Assembly (NCBI GenBank): GCA_047125605.1
Contig: CP138932.1
Coordinates: forward strand, 1,984,001 to 2,048,000
DNA: 64,000 nt
Source of the DNA: JAKVBK01 sp022447275
GTDB taxonomy: Bacteria; Pseudomonadota; Alphaproteobacteria; Rhodobacterales; Rhodobacteraceae
Reading direction: 5' to 3'
Position numbers and translations under genes: made by a program. Below the pieces are notes generated by a model, which was given only the letters and a program-made list of their open reading frames with translations, did no database searches and was not told the origin of the DNA. The stretch's first letter is position 1, and each line of letters begins with the position of its first letter. Shown one piece after another: positions 46,048 to 55,252 of this stretch.

Positions 46048-47474
46048 GACAACCGATCTCCGATCAGAAATTCCGCTGCGCTGTCCAGACGGATATGGGG
46101 TGGACCATCCCCAGGCTTCAGCCGCAGCGCAGCCGGGGCAAAGCGCATTACCGCGTAATCTTCATCCAGCCAATTGGCGGCGCCCTCCCGGGCCGGGGCC
46201 AGCAGGCGGGCCGGGTCTTCGGGCAGTGCGCCGGGATAAAATGCGGCAGCGCGCCCATCCTCCAACAAGCTGCCGCGCACCACGCCGAGCTCGTGCCCGT
46301 TGTGCTGACGGGTCTCCTCCACCGTGGCTCGCAGCGCGGCAATCGACAGAGCCCGGGTTTGTGCACCAGCAAAGCGCGCCCTGTCCTCGGCATCCCGCAA
46401 AAGGGCTTGGGCGATATTGGTTAGCGCACCATGTTGGGAATGGTGCAGGTGATCGGCCTTGGTGGCGGCAAACAGGATACGTTCCACACGCCGCCCGCGC
46501 AGCAGATTGGTCAGCCACGCATTCCGCCCCGGCCGGAACGCAGACAAAATCTCTGCGAGTGTGCGGCGCAGATCTTCCAGCGCCGCCGGGCCTGCGTGGA
46601 TCGCACCCAGCACATCAGCCAGCACAACCTGCCGGTCAATCTTGGAAAAATGATCGCGGAAGAAGGGGCGCACAACCCGTGCCTTATACGCCTCGAAGCG
46701 GCGGACCATCTCCCGTGCAAGGCTACCGCGCGGTGTTTTCCCATCCACCCGCAAGGGCGCGAATGTCAGAACCGGCGAGCCTGCCAGTTCGCCCGGCAAC
46801 AAGAACCGGCCCGGCCCACAATCAGAATAGCCCTCCGCCCGCGCGGCATGCTGTGCGGTTGTGTAAAGCTCTGCCAAAGTGCGGGCGGTCGTTTCATCAT
46901 GGGGCGCGACCGGGTCCACATCGGCAAGCGCCGCAAAGAAGGCATCAGAACCAGCACGGCCCGCCATCCGCTCCAGACGCGCAGCCGACCACTGCTCAAA
47001 GGATTGATCCAGCAACGTCAGGTCAAGCAACCACTCGCCGGGATAGTCGATAATGTCGAGGTGCACAGTGCGCGACCCGGAGAGCGCACCCAGCAGCCCC
47101 TGTGGCGCCACCTTCAGAGAAAGACGCAACTGCGACACCGCTCGGGTGCTGTCGGGCCAAAACGGGGTCGGACTGGTGAAGGCCGCATAATGGCTTTCAT
47201 ATTCAAAGCGGGGCATCGTGTCGTCAGGCTGCGGATTCAGATAAACCGTCTGAATACTACCATTGGCCGCCGCGCGCAGACCGGGCATGCGTCCGCGATC
47301 CAACAGGTTGGCAACCAGCGCCGTTATGAACACAGTCTTGCCTGCGCGGCTCAGCCCGGTCACACCCAGCCGAATGACGGGATCGGAGAACGGAGCCAAG
47401 GCAGCGTCCGTCACTTGTTCGGCCACTTGGCCTATCCCGCGCCCTACGCCGCCTGCCAATCTATTGAGAACCAC
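46044..47474 (-). CDS. YcjX-family P-loop NTPase
   Basis: The protein of about 476 residues has Walker A GLSRAGKT (40-47), DIIDYPGEWLLDL as the switch-like Asp motif and FAATKADHLHHSQH as a guanine-specificity-like TKAD motif. This places it in the YcjX family of GTPase-like proteins. GTG 47474 with AAAGG upstream is preferred to ATG 47507, which lacks a ribosome site. It overlaps the ycjF-like gene by four bases. Function unknown, probably membrane-associated with its partner. Confidence 0.82.
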   Translation of the reverse strand: MVLNRLAGGVGRGIGQVAEQVTDAALAPFSDPVIRLGVTGLSRAGKTVFITALVANLLDRGRMPGLRAAANGSIQTVYLNPQPDDTMPRFEYESHYAAFTSPTPFWPDSTRAVSQLRLSLKVAPQGLLGALSGSRTVHLDIIDYPGEWLLDLTLLDQSFEQWSAARLERMAGRAGSDAFFAALADVDPVAPHDETTARTLAELYTTAQHAARAEGYSDCGPGRFLLPGELAGSPVLTFAPLRVDGKTPRGSLAREMVRRFEAYKARVVRPFFRDHFSKIDRQVVLADVLGAIHAGPAALEDLRRTLAEILSAFRPGRNAWLTNLLRGRRVERILFAATKADHLHHSQHGALTNIAQALLRDAEDRARFAGAQTRALSIAALRATVEETRQHNGHELGVVRGSLLEDGRAAAFYPGALPEDPARLLAPAREGAANWLDEDYAVMRFAPAALRLKPGDGPPHIRLDSAAEFLIGDRLS

Positions 47475-47672
47475 GTCGCTGCCTTTCCATCGCCGTGCCC
47501 GCAACATAGGAAGCCGCGATGCCGCTGCCTAGGGCAGAGGCCCATGCCTATCAGCTCTGTTGGCCTGCGCGAAGCCTGTGTGAGCAGGCCCAGCGGCAAG
47601 CGATTTGCGCCCGGAGCCGCAGCGCGCTAAGGCATCACGTGGCCCCGACCGCAACCCTTGGATCCCTGCCCC

Positions 47673-48461
47673 ATGCCCCGCTATGCGCTGAAAATCGAAT
47701 ATGACGGTCGGCCCTTCAAGGGGTGGCAACGCCAAAAAGAATTGCCTTCGGTGCAAGGCGCTGTGGAAGCGGCTATCGCCCGATTGGAAGCGGACAGGCC
47801 GTCGATTGGCGCCGCTGGCCGGACAGATACGGGCGTTCATGCCACAGGCCAGGTGGCCCATGTGGATCTGGAACGCATCTGGGATCCGTTCCGCCTTTGT
47901 GCTGCGCTCAACTACCATCTGCAACCGCACCCCATTGCGATTTTGACAGCCGCGCAGGTGGATGATGCCTTTCATGCGCGCTTTTCAGCCCATGAAAGGC
48001 ACTACCTGTTCCGGCTCGTCTCGCGGCGTGCCCCCATGACACATCTTGACGGGCAAGTTTGGCAGGTCCGCCACGCCTTGGATTTGGCCGCCATGCAGGC
48101 AGGCGCGCAACACCTGTTGGGCCGGCACGATTTTACCACGTTCCGTGCAACGGAATGCCAGGCTGACAGTCCCGTACGCACACTCGATACACTCGACGTT
48201 ACAGCCCATGACATTCCCCATGGCACAGAGTTTCAGTTTCGCCTGCGAGCCCGTTCTTTTTTGCATTCGCAGGTGCGCAGCTTCGTGGGCACGCTCGAAC
48301 GGGTGGGCGCGGGCAGCTGGGCCCCAGACAGAGTACGCGAAGCGCTAGAAGCCCGCAGCCGCGCAGCTTGCGGCCCGGTTTGTCCGCCCCACGGTCTCTA
48401 CCTGACCGGTGTGCGTTACCCGCAAGACCCGTTCTCCACCGATATGTGCCCCCCGGACTAA
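47673..48461 (+). CDS. truA: tRNA pseudouridine(38-40) synthase
   Basis: The 262-residue enzyme has the catalytic motif GRTDTGVHA with Asp52. It also has YDGRPFKGWQRQ at the N-terminus, RRHYLFR-like sequence (ERHYLFRLVS) and FLHSQVRSFVGTL. It isomerises uridines 38-40 in the anticodon arm of tRNAs. ATG 47673 is chosen over 47658 because conserved sequence starts immediately after it. Divergent from ycjX. Confidence 0.95.
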   Translation: MPRYALKIEYDGRPFKGWQRQKELPSVQGAVEAAIARLEADRPSIGAAGRTDTGVHATGQVAHVDLERIWDPFRLCAALNYHLQPHPIAILTAAQVDDAFHARFSAHERHYLFRLVSRRAPMTHLDGQVWQVRHALDLAAMQAGAQHLLGRHDFTTFRATECQADSPVRTLDTLDVTAHDIPHGTEFQFRLRARSFLHSQVRSFVGTLERVGAGSWAPDRVREALEARSRAACGPVCPPHGLYLTGVRYPQDPFSTDMCPPD

Positions 48462-48692
48462 GCCAACCGTGCGGCCCTGCGCGCGGCCAAGCAGAGCCGC
48501 GCCCCTCTCGCCCCCCGGAAACACGGCAAGCGTCCAGATTGCAGGCGCTGGATCATCTGCGCGCCCACTCAGAATTCCCTCTGCCCATGCCCACAGCCCC
48601 ACTGCTGGCGTTCGGGCGACTTGCCGCGCTCTCGCGAGCTTGGCATGCTCATAAAGAGATGCCCCCCGATCCTTGCACCTGTGGAGACGCCC

Positions 48693-49664
48693 ATGTTCAC
48701 CCGACAGGAACTTGATGAGGCCAGCCGCCTTGTGCACACGCAAATGGCCACAACGCCCCAATATCTCTGGCCCACTCTGAGCCAGCGATTGGGCTTGGAT
48801 GTTTGGGTGAAACACGAAAACCATGCCCCAACCGGCGCTTTCAAAGTGCGCGGCGGGATCACCTTTATTGACTGGTTGCGCCGCACCGACCCTTCGAGCC
48901 CGGGCATTGTTACCGCCACGCGCGGCAACCACGGGCAAAGTCAGGCACGGGCGGCGCGGGCCGCTGGTCTGCAGGCAAAGATCTATGTCCCGCGCGGCAA
49001 CTCAGTGGAAAAGAATGCAGCGATGGAGGCCTATGGCGGCACGCTGATCACATTCGGAGACGATTTTGACACAGCCCGGGAAGAAGCCTTCCGTATCGGC
49101 GCATTGGAGGGGCTGACCATTGTTCCGCCCTTTCACCCGGAACTGGTGCGGGGCGTTGCCACATATGGCTATGAACTGCTTTCCGCCTGCCCTGACATCG
49201 ATACGATCTATGTGCCGATCGGCTGCGGGTCTGGCATCTGCGGCACGATCGCTGCGCGCGATGCCCTGAACCACAAGGCCGAGATTGTGGCCGTTGTCTC
49301 CGCAGGGGCCGATTGCGCGCGGCAGTCTGTTGAAGCGGGTAGATTGGTTGAAACCGAAACCGCTGTCACATTTGCGGACGGGATGGCGGTGCGCGTGCCC
49401 GTTCAAGCGGCCTATGACATTTATGCAGATGGGGCCGCACGCTTCGTCACCGTCAGTGACGCAGAAATCGCAGAGGCCATTCGCGTGTATTTCACAGACA
49501 CGCACAATCTGGCCGAGGGGGCTGGGGCTGCGCCGCTTGCCGCCCTGATGCAGGAGCGCGACCGAATGGCGGGCCGCAAGGCGGCTGTGATCCTGTGTGG
49601 CGGCAACATCGACACAGGCTGGATGCGAGAGATTCTGCAGGGCGCCACACCGCAACCCTTATGA
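48693..49664 (+). CDS. Threonine dehydratase-like PLP enzyme
   Basis: The 323-residue fold-type II PLP enzyme has the Schiff-base Lys51 in PTGAFKVRGG, the substrate loop TRGNHGQSQA (normally T/S-x-GNHAQ) and phosphate loop GCGSGICG. There is no C-terminal ACT regulatory domain, so it is of the catabolic or non-allosteric type, like hydroxyaspartate ammonia-lyases or EutB-type dehydratases. ATG 48693 has GGAG eight bases upstream; the longer frame lacks a site. About 230 bases separate it from truA. Confidence 0.85.
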   Translation: MFTRQELDEASRLVHTQMATTPQYLWPTLSQRLGLDVWVKHENHAPTGAFKVRGGITFIDWLRRTDPSSPGIVTATRGNHGQSQARAARAAGLQAKIYVPRGNSVEKNAAMEAYGGTLITFGDDFDTAREEAFRIGALEGLTIVPPFHPELVRGVATYGYELLSACPDIDTIYVPIGCGSGICGTIAARDALNHKAEIVAVVSAGADCARQSVEAGRLVETETAVTFADGMAVRVPVQAAYDIYADGAARFVTVSDAEIAEAIRVYFTDTHNLAEGAGAAPLAALMQERDRMAGRKAAVILCGGNIDTGWMREILQGATPQPL

Positions 49665-49764
49665 TTGCTGCACCTATATGTGCACCGCCATGGGGGCACG
49701 CCCCGCATTCGCGTCAGCGCAGCGGTTGAAAAGATGACAGGCAGGCTAGCGCAAAAAGGCCCTG

Positions 49765-50658
49765 TCAGCCTGAGGGGATCGGTGCAAAGACACAGCCGTC
49801 GGAAATCAATTCCGGCGGGGTCTGGCACATCAAGCGCGTGACCTGCCAGGCCGACAGAACCTTGGGCACATAATCGCGCGTTTCCGCAAATGGCGGCACA
49901 CCCTCATGATCGCGCACGGCACCGGGGCCCGCATTGTAAGCAGCAAGCACAAGAACCGGATCGCGCTCGAACTGCTGCATGAGTTCGTTCAACACCGCGA
50001 TCCCACCCTTGATATTCTGCGCAGGGTCGAAGCTGTCTTCCACGTCAAAGGCGGCAGCTGTGTCCGGCATGAGCTGCATAAGGCCTTGGGCCCCCGCAGC
50101 GCTAACAGCATCAACCTTGCCAGCGGATTCAACGGCCATCACTGCAAGCGCAAGCGCGGGCGATACCTGCGTGCCCACGGATGAGACAAGAAGCTGCGGG
50201 CCATACTCAGCCACAATCCCGCGCAGCATTTGCAGGTTGGGTGTCGGAGCGCCTGCCCCCTGGGGCGCCCCATCCAAGGCGCTAAGCGCCTCAGCCAGCC
50301 GTCCGGGACGCGACGCGGAAACGGCAGGGCTCACGGTTTGCCAGAACCAATCAAGCGCCCCGGAAGCACGCGGCGCTTCCCCTGCATCAACCGTCTCCTC
50401 GGCAATACGTGGCTCTGCCTTGGGCGTAACCGCCAAGATACGGGCCTGTTCGTCTGGATCAATCTGCACCGAGATACGCTTACCCGTTCCCGAAGGTGCG
50501 ACGGTGATCCGTTTGAATGTGAACTCAGGGTAAGGCGCGGGCTCCTGCTGGGCCTGTCCCGTGTCCTGCGCCTGTGCCGACATCGCTGCGCAAACCAACC
50601 CGAAGGCCAAGATACGCCACGAACCACGCCACTGCCAAAAGCAGATGCTTCCTATCAT
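49765..50658 (-). CDS. Lytic transglycosylase (SLT domain)
   Basis: The 297-residue exported protein has a signal peptide ending near SAQAQ (about 30). A linker with Pro/Ala-rich stretches leads to a C-terminal SLT domain (about 155-275). AVESAG contains the expected catalytic Glu177, with GAQGLMQLMP and AAYNAGPGAV as the other family motifs. It cleaves peptidoglycan glycan strands in the periplasm. It is divergent from the Flp pilin gene and may help insert the pilus through the wall (inference). Confidence 0.9.
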   Translation of the reverse strand: MIGSICFWQWRGSWRILAFGLVCAAMSAQAQDTGQAQQEPAPYPEFTFKRITVAPSGTGKRISVQIDPDEQARILAVTPKAEPRIAEETVDAGEAPRASGALDWFWQTVSPAVSASRPGRLAEALSALDGAPQGAGAPTPNLQMLRGIVAEYGPQLLVSSVGTQVSPALALAVMAVESAGKVDAVSAAGAQGLMQLMPDTAAAFDVEDSFDPAQNIKGGIAVLNELMQQFERDPVLVLAAYNAGPGAVRDHEGVPPFAETRDYVPKVLSAWQVTRLMCQTPPELISDGCVFAPIPSG

Positions 50659-51007
50659 TGCTCAACCTCATTTTGCGCGGCCTCCTTGAGAAGGCTCTTG
50701 TTTCCAGTTTGGCAAAAAAAGCTGCTTTGGGCCATGCGCGGGTTGCGATTGGGAAACACTTGGTGCCCGATTGCGCCATGTTAATCTGAGATTCAGGAGA
50801 GCCAGACTATTTTCCATATATATTTCAGCGTTTTGAAAAAAATTAACGAATTCTTTCTGAAGCTACAAAATAGCCCATACCCGGCCCAATTCCTGCCCCA
50901 TTCCAACGGTTAATTGTTCACATGCCGAGGGGGCAAGGGGTCGGAAATGAGGATGGCCCTGCGTCAAGAGGCGAAGAAAACACATTATTCCTTTGGAGGG
51001 ACACACT
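50659..51007. other. AT-rich divergent region between transglycosylase and first pilin
   Basis: About 350 bases with no gene supported. The middle (about 50810-50870) is strikingly AT-rich, with an A run and TTAACGAATTC, and should contain the pilin promoter. A strong GGAGGG site lies just before the pilin ATG. Confidence 0.45.
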
Positions 51008-51199
51008 ATGAAACTGTTCAACATGATCAAAAACTTCCGCAACGACGAATCCGGCGCCGTGACCGTCGACTGGGTCGTTCTGACTGCTGCCATCGTGGGC
51101 CTGGGCATCGCTGTTCTGACGTCTGTTGGCGGCGGAGTGACAGACCTCAGCAGCGATATTGCGAACAATCTTTCGTCCGCTGGTGTGAAGACTTGGTAA
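51008..51199 (+). CDS. flp: Flp-type pilin 1
   Basis: A 63-residue prepilin. A short basic leader ends at ESG (Gly16), the expected cut site, followed by AVTVDWVVLTAAIVGLGIAV as the hydrophobic assembly helix. At +5 the usual Glu is Asp21, followed by Trp22 where Flp pilins have Tyr. ATG 51008 lies seven bases after GGAGGG. A strong terminator follows, so it can be expressed at high level apart from the rest of the locus. Likely the major subunit of the Tad pilus. Confidence 0.85.
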   Translation: MKLFNMIKNFRNDESGAVTVDWVVLTAAIVGLGIAVLTSVGGGVTDLSSDIANNLSSAGVKTW

Positions 51200-51223
51200 G
51201 TCACGCACGTTGACGGAAATAAT

Positions 51224-51253
51224 AAAGGCCGCGTTCTGCTGGGCGCGGCCTTT
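51224..51253 (+). terminator. Rho-independent terminator after pilin 1
   Basis: A perfect ten-base stem, AAAGGCCGCG with CGCGGCCTTT, and a ten-base loop. The stem ends in TTT, giving a short U run. It separates the first pilin from the rest of the Tad genes. Confidence 0.85.
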
Positions 51254-51491
51254 GTGATTGTGCCGTTGATAGCTTCCAGCACCGACGCAGCCGTTTGCTG
51301 AATAAACAAACCAAGTCCAGGCAAACGCTCCGTTCATCAGAGTTGGCCAGCAAAAGTTTGAACACTTAAAATGAGCGCGCGATGACAAAACCCGCGTTTC
51401 TACTGGCAGCTCCATGATTTTGCCCCAATCAGCATGCACAAGGGAACGAACTTAGTTATAGGCCGGGAAAAGATTGATTTCGGAGATGTAT

Positions 51492-51686
51492 ATGCTGCGA
51501 CGTATCAAAGAATTTAGTAATTCTAGTGAAGGCGCTGTCTCCACTGATTGGATTGTGTTGACCAGTGCACTTGTTGGGCTTGCGATAGTAGTCGTTGCAG
51601 TGTTTGGAAACAGCACCCAGAATGTGGGCGATCTAGTGGGTGATAAACTCTCTGCCATGGGTTCAAGCGAAACTACAACGTTCTAG
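51492..51686 (+). CDS. Flp-type pilin 2
   Basis: A 64-residue prepilin with the same plan as the first: leader ending SSEG (Gly14), then AVSTDWIVLTSALVGLAIVV, again Asp at +5 (Asp19) and Trp at +6. The C-terminal half differs from pilin 1. ATG 51492 sits six bases after GGAG; ATG 51486 is too close. Its gene leads into cpaB about 110 bases on. May be a minor or alternative pilin. Confidence 0.82.
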   Translation: MLRRIKEFSNSSEGAVSTDWIVLTSALVGLAIVVVAVFGNSTQNVGDLVGDKLSAMGSSETTTF

Positions 51687-51794
51687 CTCTGCGGCAATCA
51701 TGCAGCGAACAAACCCTGCAGGGACGCAGGCAAACGAAATGGGATGATATTAGCCGGGACGGGCGGCTGCTCCCATAAAAAAAGGGGTGATTTT

Positions 51795-52649
51795 ATGCGA
51801 GTAGTTTTTGCAATGGTTTTGCTAGTGGGCGTCGGCCTTGCTGGTTTTGCAGTCTACATGGCGCAGGGCTTTATCCAACAGATGACAGCTGAGCGCGACA
51901 TGTTGCTCGCCGCACGCGCCCAAGCAAAGCCAACAGTGGAAATCTATGCGGTGACAGAAGCCAAAGATTACGGAGAAATGCTGACCCCAGAACATGTCAC
52001 AAGCATCATTTGGCAGAAAGACAGCCTGCCAGAGGGCTATTTTTCAGAGCCTGCGGCCCTTTTCCCGGAAGGAGAAAAACAGGAACGTATCGTCTTGCGA
52101 CGCATGGAAGCTTTCGAGCCGATCTTGAAGATGAAAGTCACAGGACCCGGCGAGGATGCAGGCATCACCAATCGGCTGGGAAAAGGCATGCGCGCCTTTG
52201 CGATTTCCGTTGACGTGGCCTCCGGCGTGTCAGGCTTCCTGCGCCCAAGCGACCGCGTGGACGTGTACTGGACTGGCCGGGCGCGGAACAACGAGATTAC
52301 CAAGCTGATCGAAACCAGCATTAAGATCATCGCCGTGGATCAAGTCTCCGACAGTGGGCGATCGGCGCCTATGGTTGCTCGCACGGTGACTGTTGAGGTC
52401 AGCCCACAGCAGGTTGCGGCTCTCGCACAGGCTGCCACCACGGGCCGCCTTTCGCTCAGCTTGGTCGGGGCGGAGGATGACAGCATTGCATCTGTTGAGG
52501 ATGTGGACCAACGCCTTCTTCTTGGACTCGTTGACGACCCTGTGGTGGAGGCGCCCGCGCCAGTGGCTGCCGTTGAGCCAAAGCGCTGCACAATGAAGAT
52601 GCGGCGCGGTGGCGAGGTGATCTTCCAAGAAATTCCATGCTCCGACTGA
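51795..52649 (+). CDS. cpaB: Tad pilus assembly protein CpaB/RcpC
   Basis: The 284-residue protein has one N-terminal membrane segment and a SAF-like domain (about 50-110, AVTEAKDYGEMLTPEHV). The CpaB core follows, with GMRAFAISVDVASGVSGFLRPSDRVDVYWTG (quoted in part: GFLRPSDRVDVYW) and LSLSLVGAEDD. CpaB sits in the periplasm and helps gate or stabilise the secretin. The start at 51795 follows GGGGTGA. It ends with a Cys-containing tail (RCTMKM, IPCSD). Confidence 0.88.
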   Translation: MRVVFAMVLLVGVGLAGFAVYMAQGFIQQMTAERDMLLAARAQAKPTVEIYAVTEAKDYGEMLTPEHVTSIIWQKDSLPEGYFSEPAALFPEGEKQERIVLRRMEAFEPILKMKVTGPGEDAGITNRLGKGMRAFAISVDVASGVSGFLRPSDRVDVYWTGRARNNEITKLIETSIKIIAVDQVSDSGRSAPMVARTVTVEVSPQQVAALAQAATTGRLSLSLVGAEDDSIASVEDVDQRLLLGLVDDPVVEAPAPVAAVEPKRCTMKMRRGGEVIFQEIPCSD

Positions 52650-52884
52650 GTTCGCCCGGTCGCAACAACCTTTAAACCCGACGTGCCGGGCAGCAGAACC
52701 TTATATCTGCTGGCCGGCATTTTCTTTATCAGACCGGCGGAAAGTTGCCTGTGTTGCGAGCGCAGCACATGAATTTCAGCTCACAGCCCTTTGATTCTTG
52801 ATCGGTTTCCATCTGTCTGACACAGTGTTGTGCAAAAGCGCGTCCCAAGACGCATACCATAACTGGTCATTTGAGGCAGATCAG

Positions 52885-54315
52885 ATGTTTCGAGCAGCTC
52901 TCCTGCGAGCAGGCCTGATGGCCGCCGCAATCTTCTTTGGGATTTCCAATGCCACGAGCGCGCAAACGCTGCGTGTTGTGGATGGAGGCGTCTCATCAGA
53001 CCTAAAAGTACCGATGAACCGCGCCGTAGTTGTTGAAAGCGACAGACCGTTTTCAGAACTATCGATTGCAAACCCAGGCATTGCAGATATCTCGACCTTG
53101 TCGGAGCGTTCTATCTACGTGTTGGGAAAGACGCCGGGTCGGACAACCCTGACGCTTCTTGCGCCAGATGGTTCATTGATCACGAATGTCGAAGTTCAGG
53201 TAACTCCAGACGTCAGTGAGTTGAAAGAACGGCTGCGCGAAGTGTTGCCGGGTGAGGCCATTGATGTGCGTCCCGCGAATGACGGGCTGGTCCTGTCGGG
53301 CACTGTTTCCTCCGCGCCCGTGGTCGATCGAGCAATCGATCTTGCAAATCGTTATGCACCTGACCGCATCTCGAATCTGATGTCGGTGGCGGGCTCCCAG
53401 CAGGTTATGCTGAAGGTGCGCTTTGCAGAGATGAATAGATCTGTGCGCAAGAGCTTATCCACGTCCCTGGCCGTCAATGGTGTTTCCAGCAGCGGGGATC
53501 TGGGCGTTTTGGGGGGCAACGGCACCTTGATCGCAAACAACAATCTGTCCAACTTGTTTGACGGAGATGACAGCACAGGGATCGTGCGCAATAGCGAAAG
53601 CTCGGGCACATTCGCCATTGGCATCGGCGCAGGCAACATGGAATTCGCGATCCTGCTAGAAGCTCTTGAAGCAAAGGGCTTCATTCGCACACTCGCAGAA
53701 CCAAACCTTTCAGCGCTGAGCGGGCAGGAAGCGACATTTCTGGCCGGCGGCGAGTATCCAATACCTATCTCACAAGGCGATGGCGCGATCGCTGTTGAAT
53801 TCCGCCAGTTTGGCGTTTTGTTGGGCTTCACTCCGCGCGTGATCGGAAAGAACATCAACCTTAAGCTCAATGCAGAGGTGTCTGGCCTTGATCCAACGAT
53901 CAGCTTTAGCGACAACAGCATCAGCGTGAACGGCTTTCGGGTCCGGAAGGCACAGACAACGGTGGAACTGCGCGACGGGGAAAGCTTTGCGATTGCCGGT
54001 CTGCTGGAGGATGACTTCCAGTCAGCAAACAACCAGGTGCCCTTCTTGGGGGACATTCCAGTCTTGGGGTCCCTGTTCCGATCCTCTAACTACCAGCGCG
54101 CACAATCGGAATTGGTTGTCATCGTCTCTGCGCATCTCGTGAGCCCGACACGCGGTGAGGCACTTGCCCTGCCGACTGATCGGGTGCGCCCACCCACTGA
54201 ACGTGAGCTTTTTCTGCTGGGCAAAACAGCTGCTGAGGCTGGGCCACGTTCCGGCGCTGCTGCAGAAGTGGCACGTCAGGACTTCAACGGCTCCTACGGC
54301 TATGTGATGGAGTGA
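52885..54315 (+). CDS. cpaC: Tad pilus outer-membrane secretin CpaC/RcpA
   Basis: The 476-residue secretin has a signal peptide cleaved near ATSA (about 26). An N-terminal pilus-formation domain follows (VVVESDRPFSELSIANPGIA and VLGKTPGRTTLTL), a BON-like segment at about 120-170, and the secretin core with VPFLGDIPVLGSLFRSS, the classic C-terminal signature. It forms the outer-membrane channel for the Flp pilus. ATG 52885 with GAGG upstream is preferred to the longer frame. Confidence 0.93.
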   Translation: MFRAALLRAGLMAAAIFFGISNATSAQTLRVVDGGVSSDLKVPMNRAVVVESDRPFSELSIANPGIADISTLSERSIYVLGKTPGRTTLTLLAPDGSLITNVEVQVTPDVSELKERLREVLPGEAIDVRPANDGLVLSGTVSSAPVVDRAIDLANRYAPDRISNLMSVAGSQQVMLKVRFAEMNRSVRKSLSTSLAVNGVSSSGDLGVLGGNGTLIANNNLSNLFDGDDSTGIVRNSESSGTFAIGIGAGNMEFAILLEALEAKGFIRTLAEPNLSALSGQEATFLAGGEYPIPISQGDGAIAVEFRQFGVLLGFTPRVIGKNINLKLNAEVSGLDPTISFSDNSISVNGFRVRKAQTTVELRDGESFAIAGLLEDDFQSANNQVPFLGDIPVLGSLFRSSNYQRAQSELVVIVSAHLVSPTRGEALALPTDRVRPPTERELFLLGKTAAEAGPRSGAAAEVARQDFNGSYGYVME

Positions 54316-54319
54316 TCAG

Positions 54320-54973
54320 ATGACATCGTCCCTTCTCTCTCGCCTGTTTCTAGCAATTGCAAGTACTGCGCTCATCACGGGGTGCTCGAACGAGGCCCGC
54401 GTCAGCTTCGACAGTGTTGCGGGCGCAGAGCTTGACACAGGCAACTTCGGCAATTCCACCATGAACAACCAGCTTGTCATGAGTGGACAAAGCCTTGGCG
54501 CCGTCGATCTGACCCGCAGATTTGCAGCCGAAGTGCCTTCGATGATCAACTTTGCCTTTGACAGCGCCCAGCTGGATGGGCAGGCTCGCGCGGCCTTAGA
54601 TAAGCAAGCCGCTTGGATCAAGCGCGTGCCTGGAGTGCGCTTTCGGGTCTATGGACATACGGATGCAGTCGGAACCGAGGCCTACAACCGCCGCCTTGGG
54701 CAACGGCGCGCGATTGCAGCGGTTCGTTACCTGATAGGACGGGGCATCTCGCGCGACCGACTTGAGGCCGTTGCCTCCTTTGGGGAAACGCAACCCCTCG
54801 TCGTGACCGAGGGCGAAGAACGGCGGAACCGACGTACGGTGACAGAAGTGTCCGGTTTCCAACAGGGTCACCCTATGGTTCATGACGGCAAGTACATGCT
54901 TTTCGCGTATAACGAAACGATCACCAGCGCGACAGAAGAACATGGAACCGGCGCTGAGGGACTTGAGGACTAA
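54320..54973 (+). CDS. OmpA-family lipoprotein of the Tad locus
   Basis: The 217-residue precursor has lipobox ITGC (Cys22). The C-terminal OmpA-like peptidoglycan-binding domain (about 75-175) has INFAFDSAQLD and GHTDAVGTEAYNRRLGQRRA, the motif that holds diaminopimelate in this family. It occupies the place of cpaD or the pilotin-type lipoproteins and probably anchors the secretin to the wall. It starts four bases after cpaC, so it is co-transcribed. Confidence 0.85.
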   Translation: MTSSLLSRLFLAIASTALITGCSNEARVSFDSVAGAELDTGNFGNSTMNNQLVMSGQSLGAVDLTRRFAAEVPSMINFAFDSAQLDGQARAALDKQAAWIKRVPGVRFRVYGHTDAVGTEAYNRRLGQRRAIAAVRYLIGRGISRDRLEAVASFGETQPLVVTEGEERRNRRTVTEVSGFQQGHPMVHDGKYMLFAYNETITSATEEHGTGAEGLED

Positions 54974-55252
54974 CGCACAGCGCCTAAACTGCCCAAACAC
55001 ACTCATTTTGAAATATTTTTTTGGGCACGTGACTCGAAAAATCCGTGCCCATGACGGGAACAATCATCCGCCAAACGCCCGGATAGATGCCCAAGACCAA
55101 ACAAAGTCACAATCCCGACCACATTGCTGCCAGATTTCCCCTTCATTCAGGAACTTGGAGATAGGCGAAACCTTCAAAAGAGGTATGCGTTCTTCCTCCA
55201 AAGCGCCGGCCATCGGTCGCGCGTCAGTGAGTTGGTGCAAGAGGATGAGACC

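Noticed and set aside
45187..47053. Long overlapping plus-strand frames opposite the ycjF/ycjX pair
   Set aside because: Mirror frames of genuine minus-strand genes; low-complexity Arg/Pro/Gly content.
46431..47630. 399-codon plus-strand frame opposite ycjX
   Set aside because: Antisense to a gene with clear P-loop motifs; no domain or ribosome site of its own.
48345..48938. 197-codon minus-strand frame between truA and the dehydratase
   Set aside because: Covers the ends of two solid plus-strand genes and has no motif; the gap itself is only about 230 bases.
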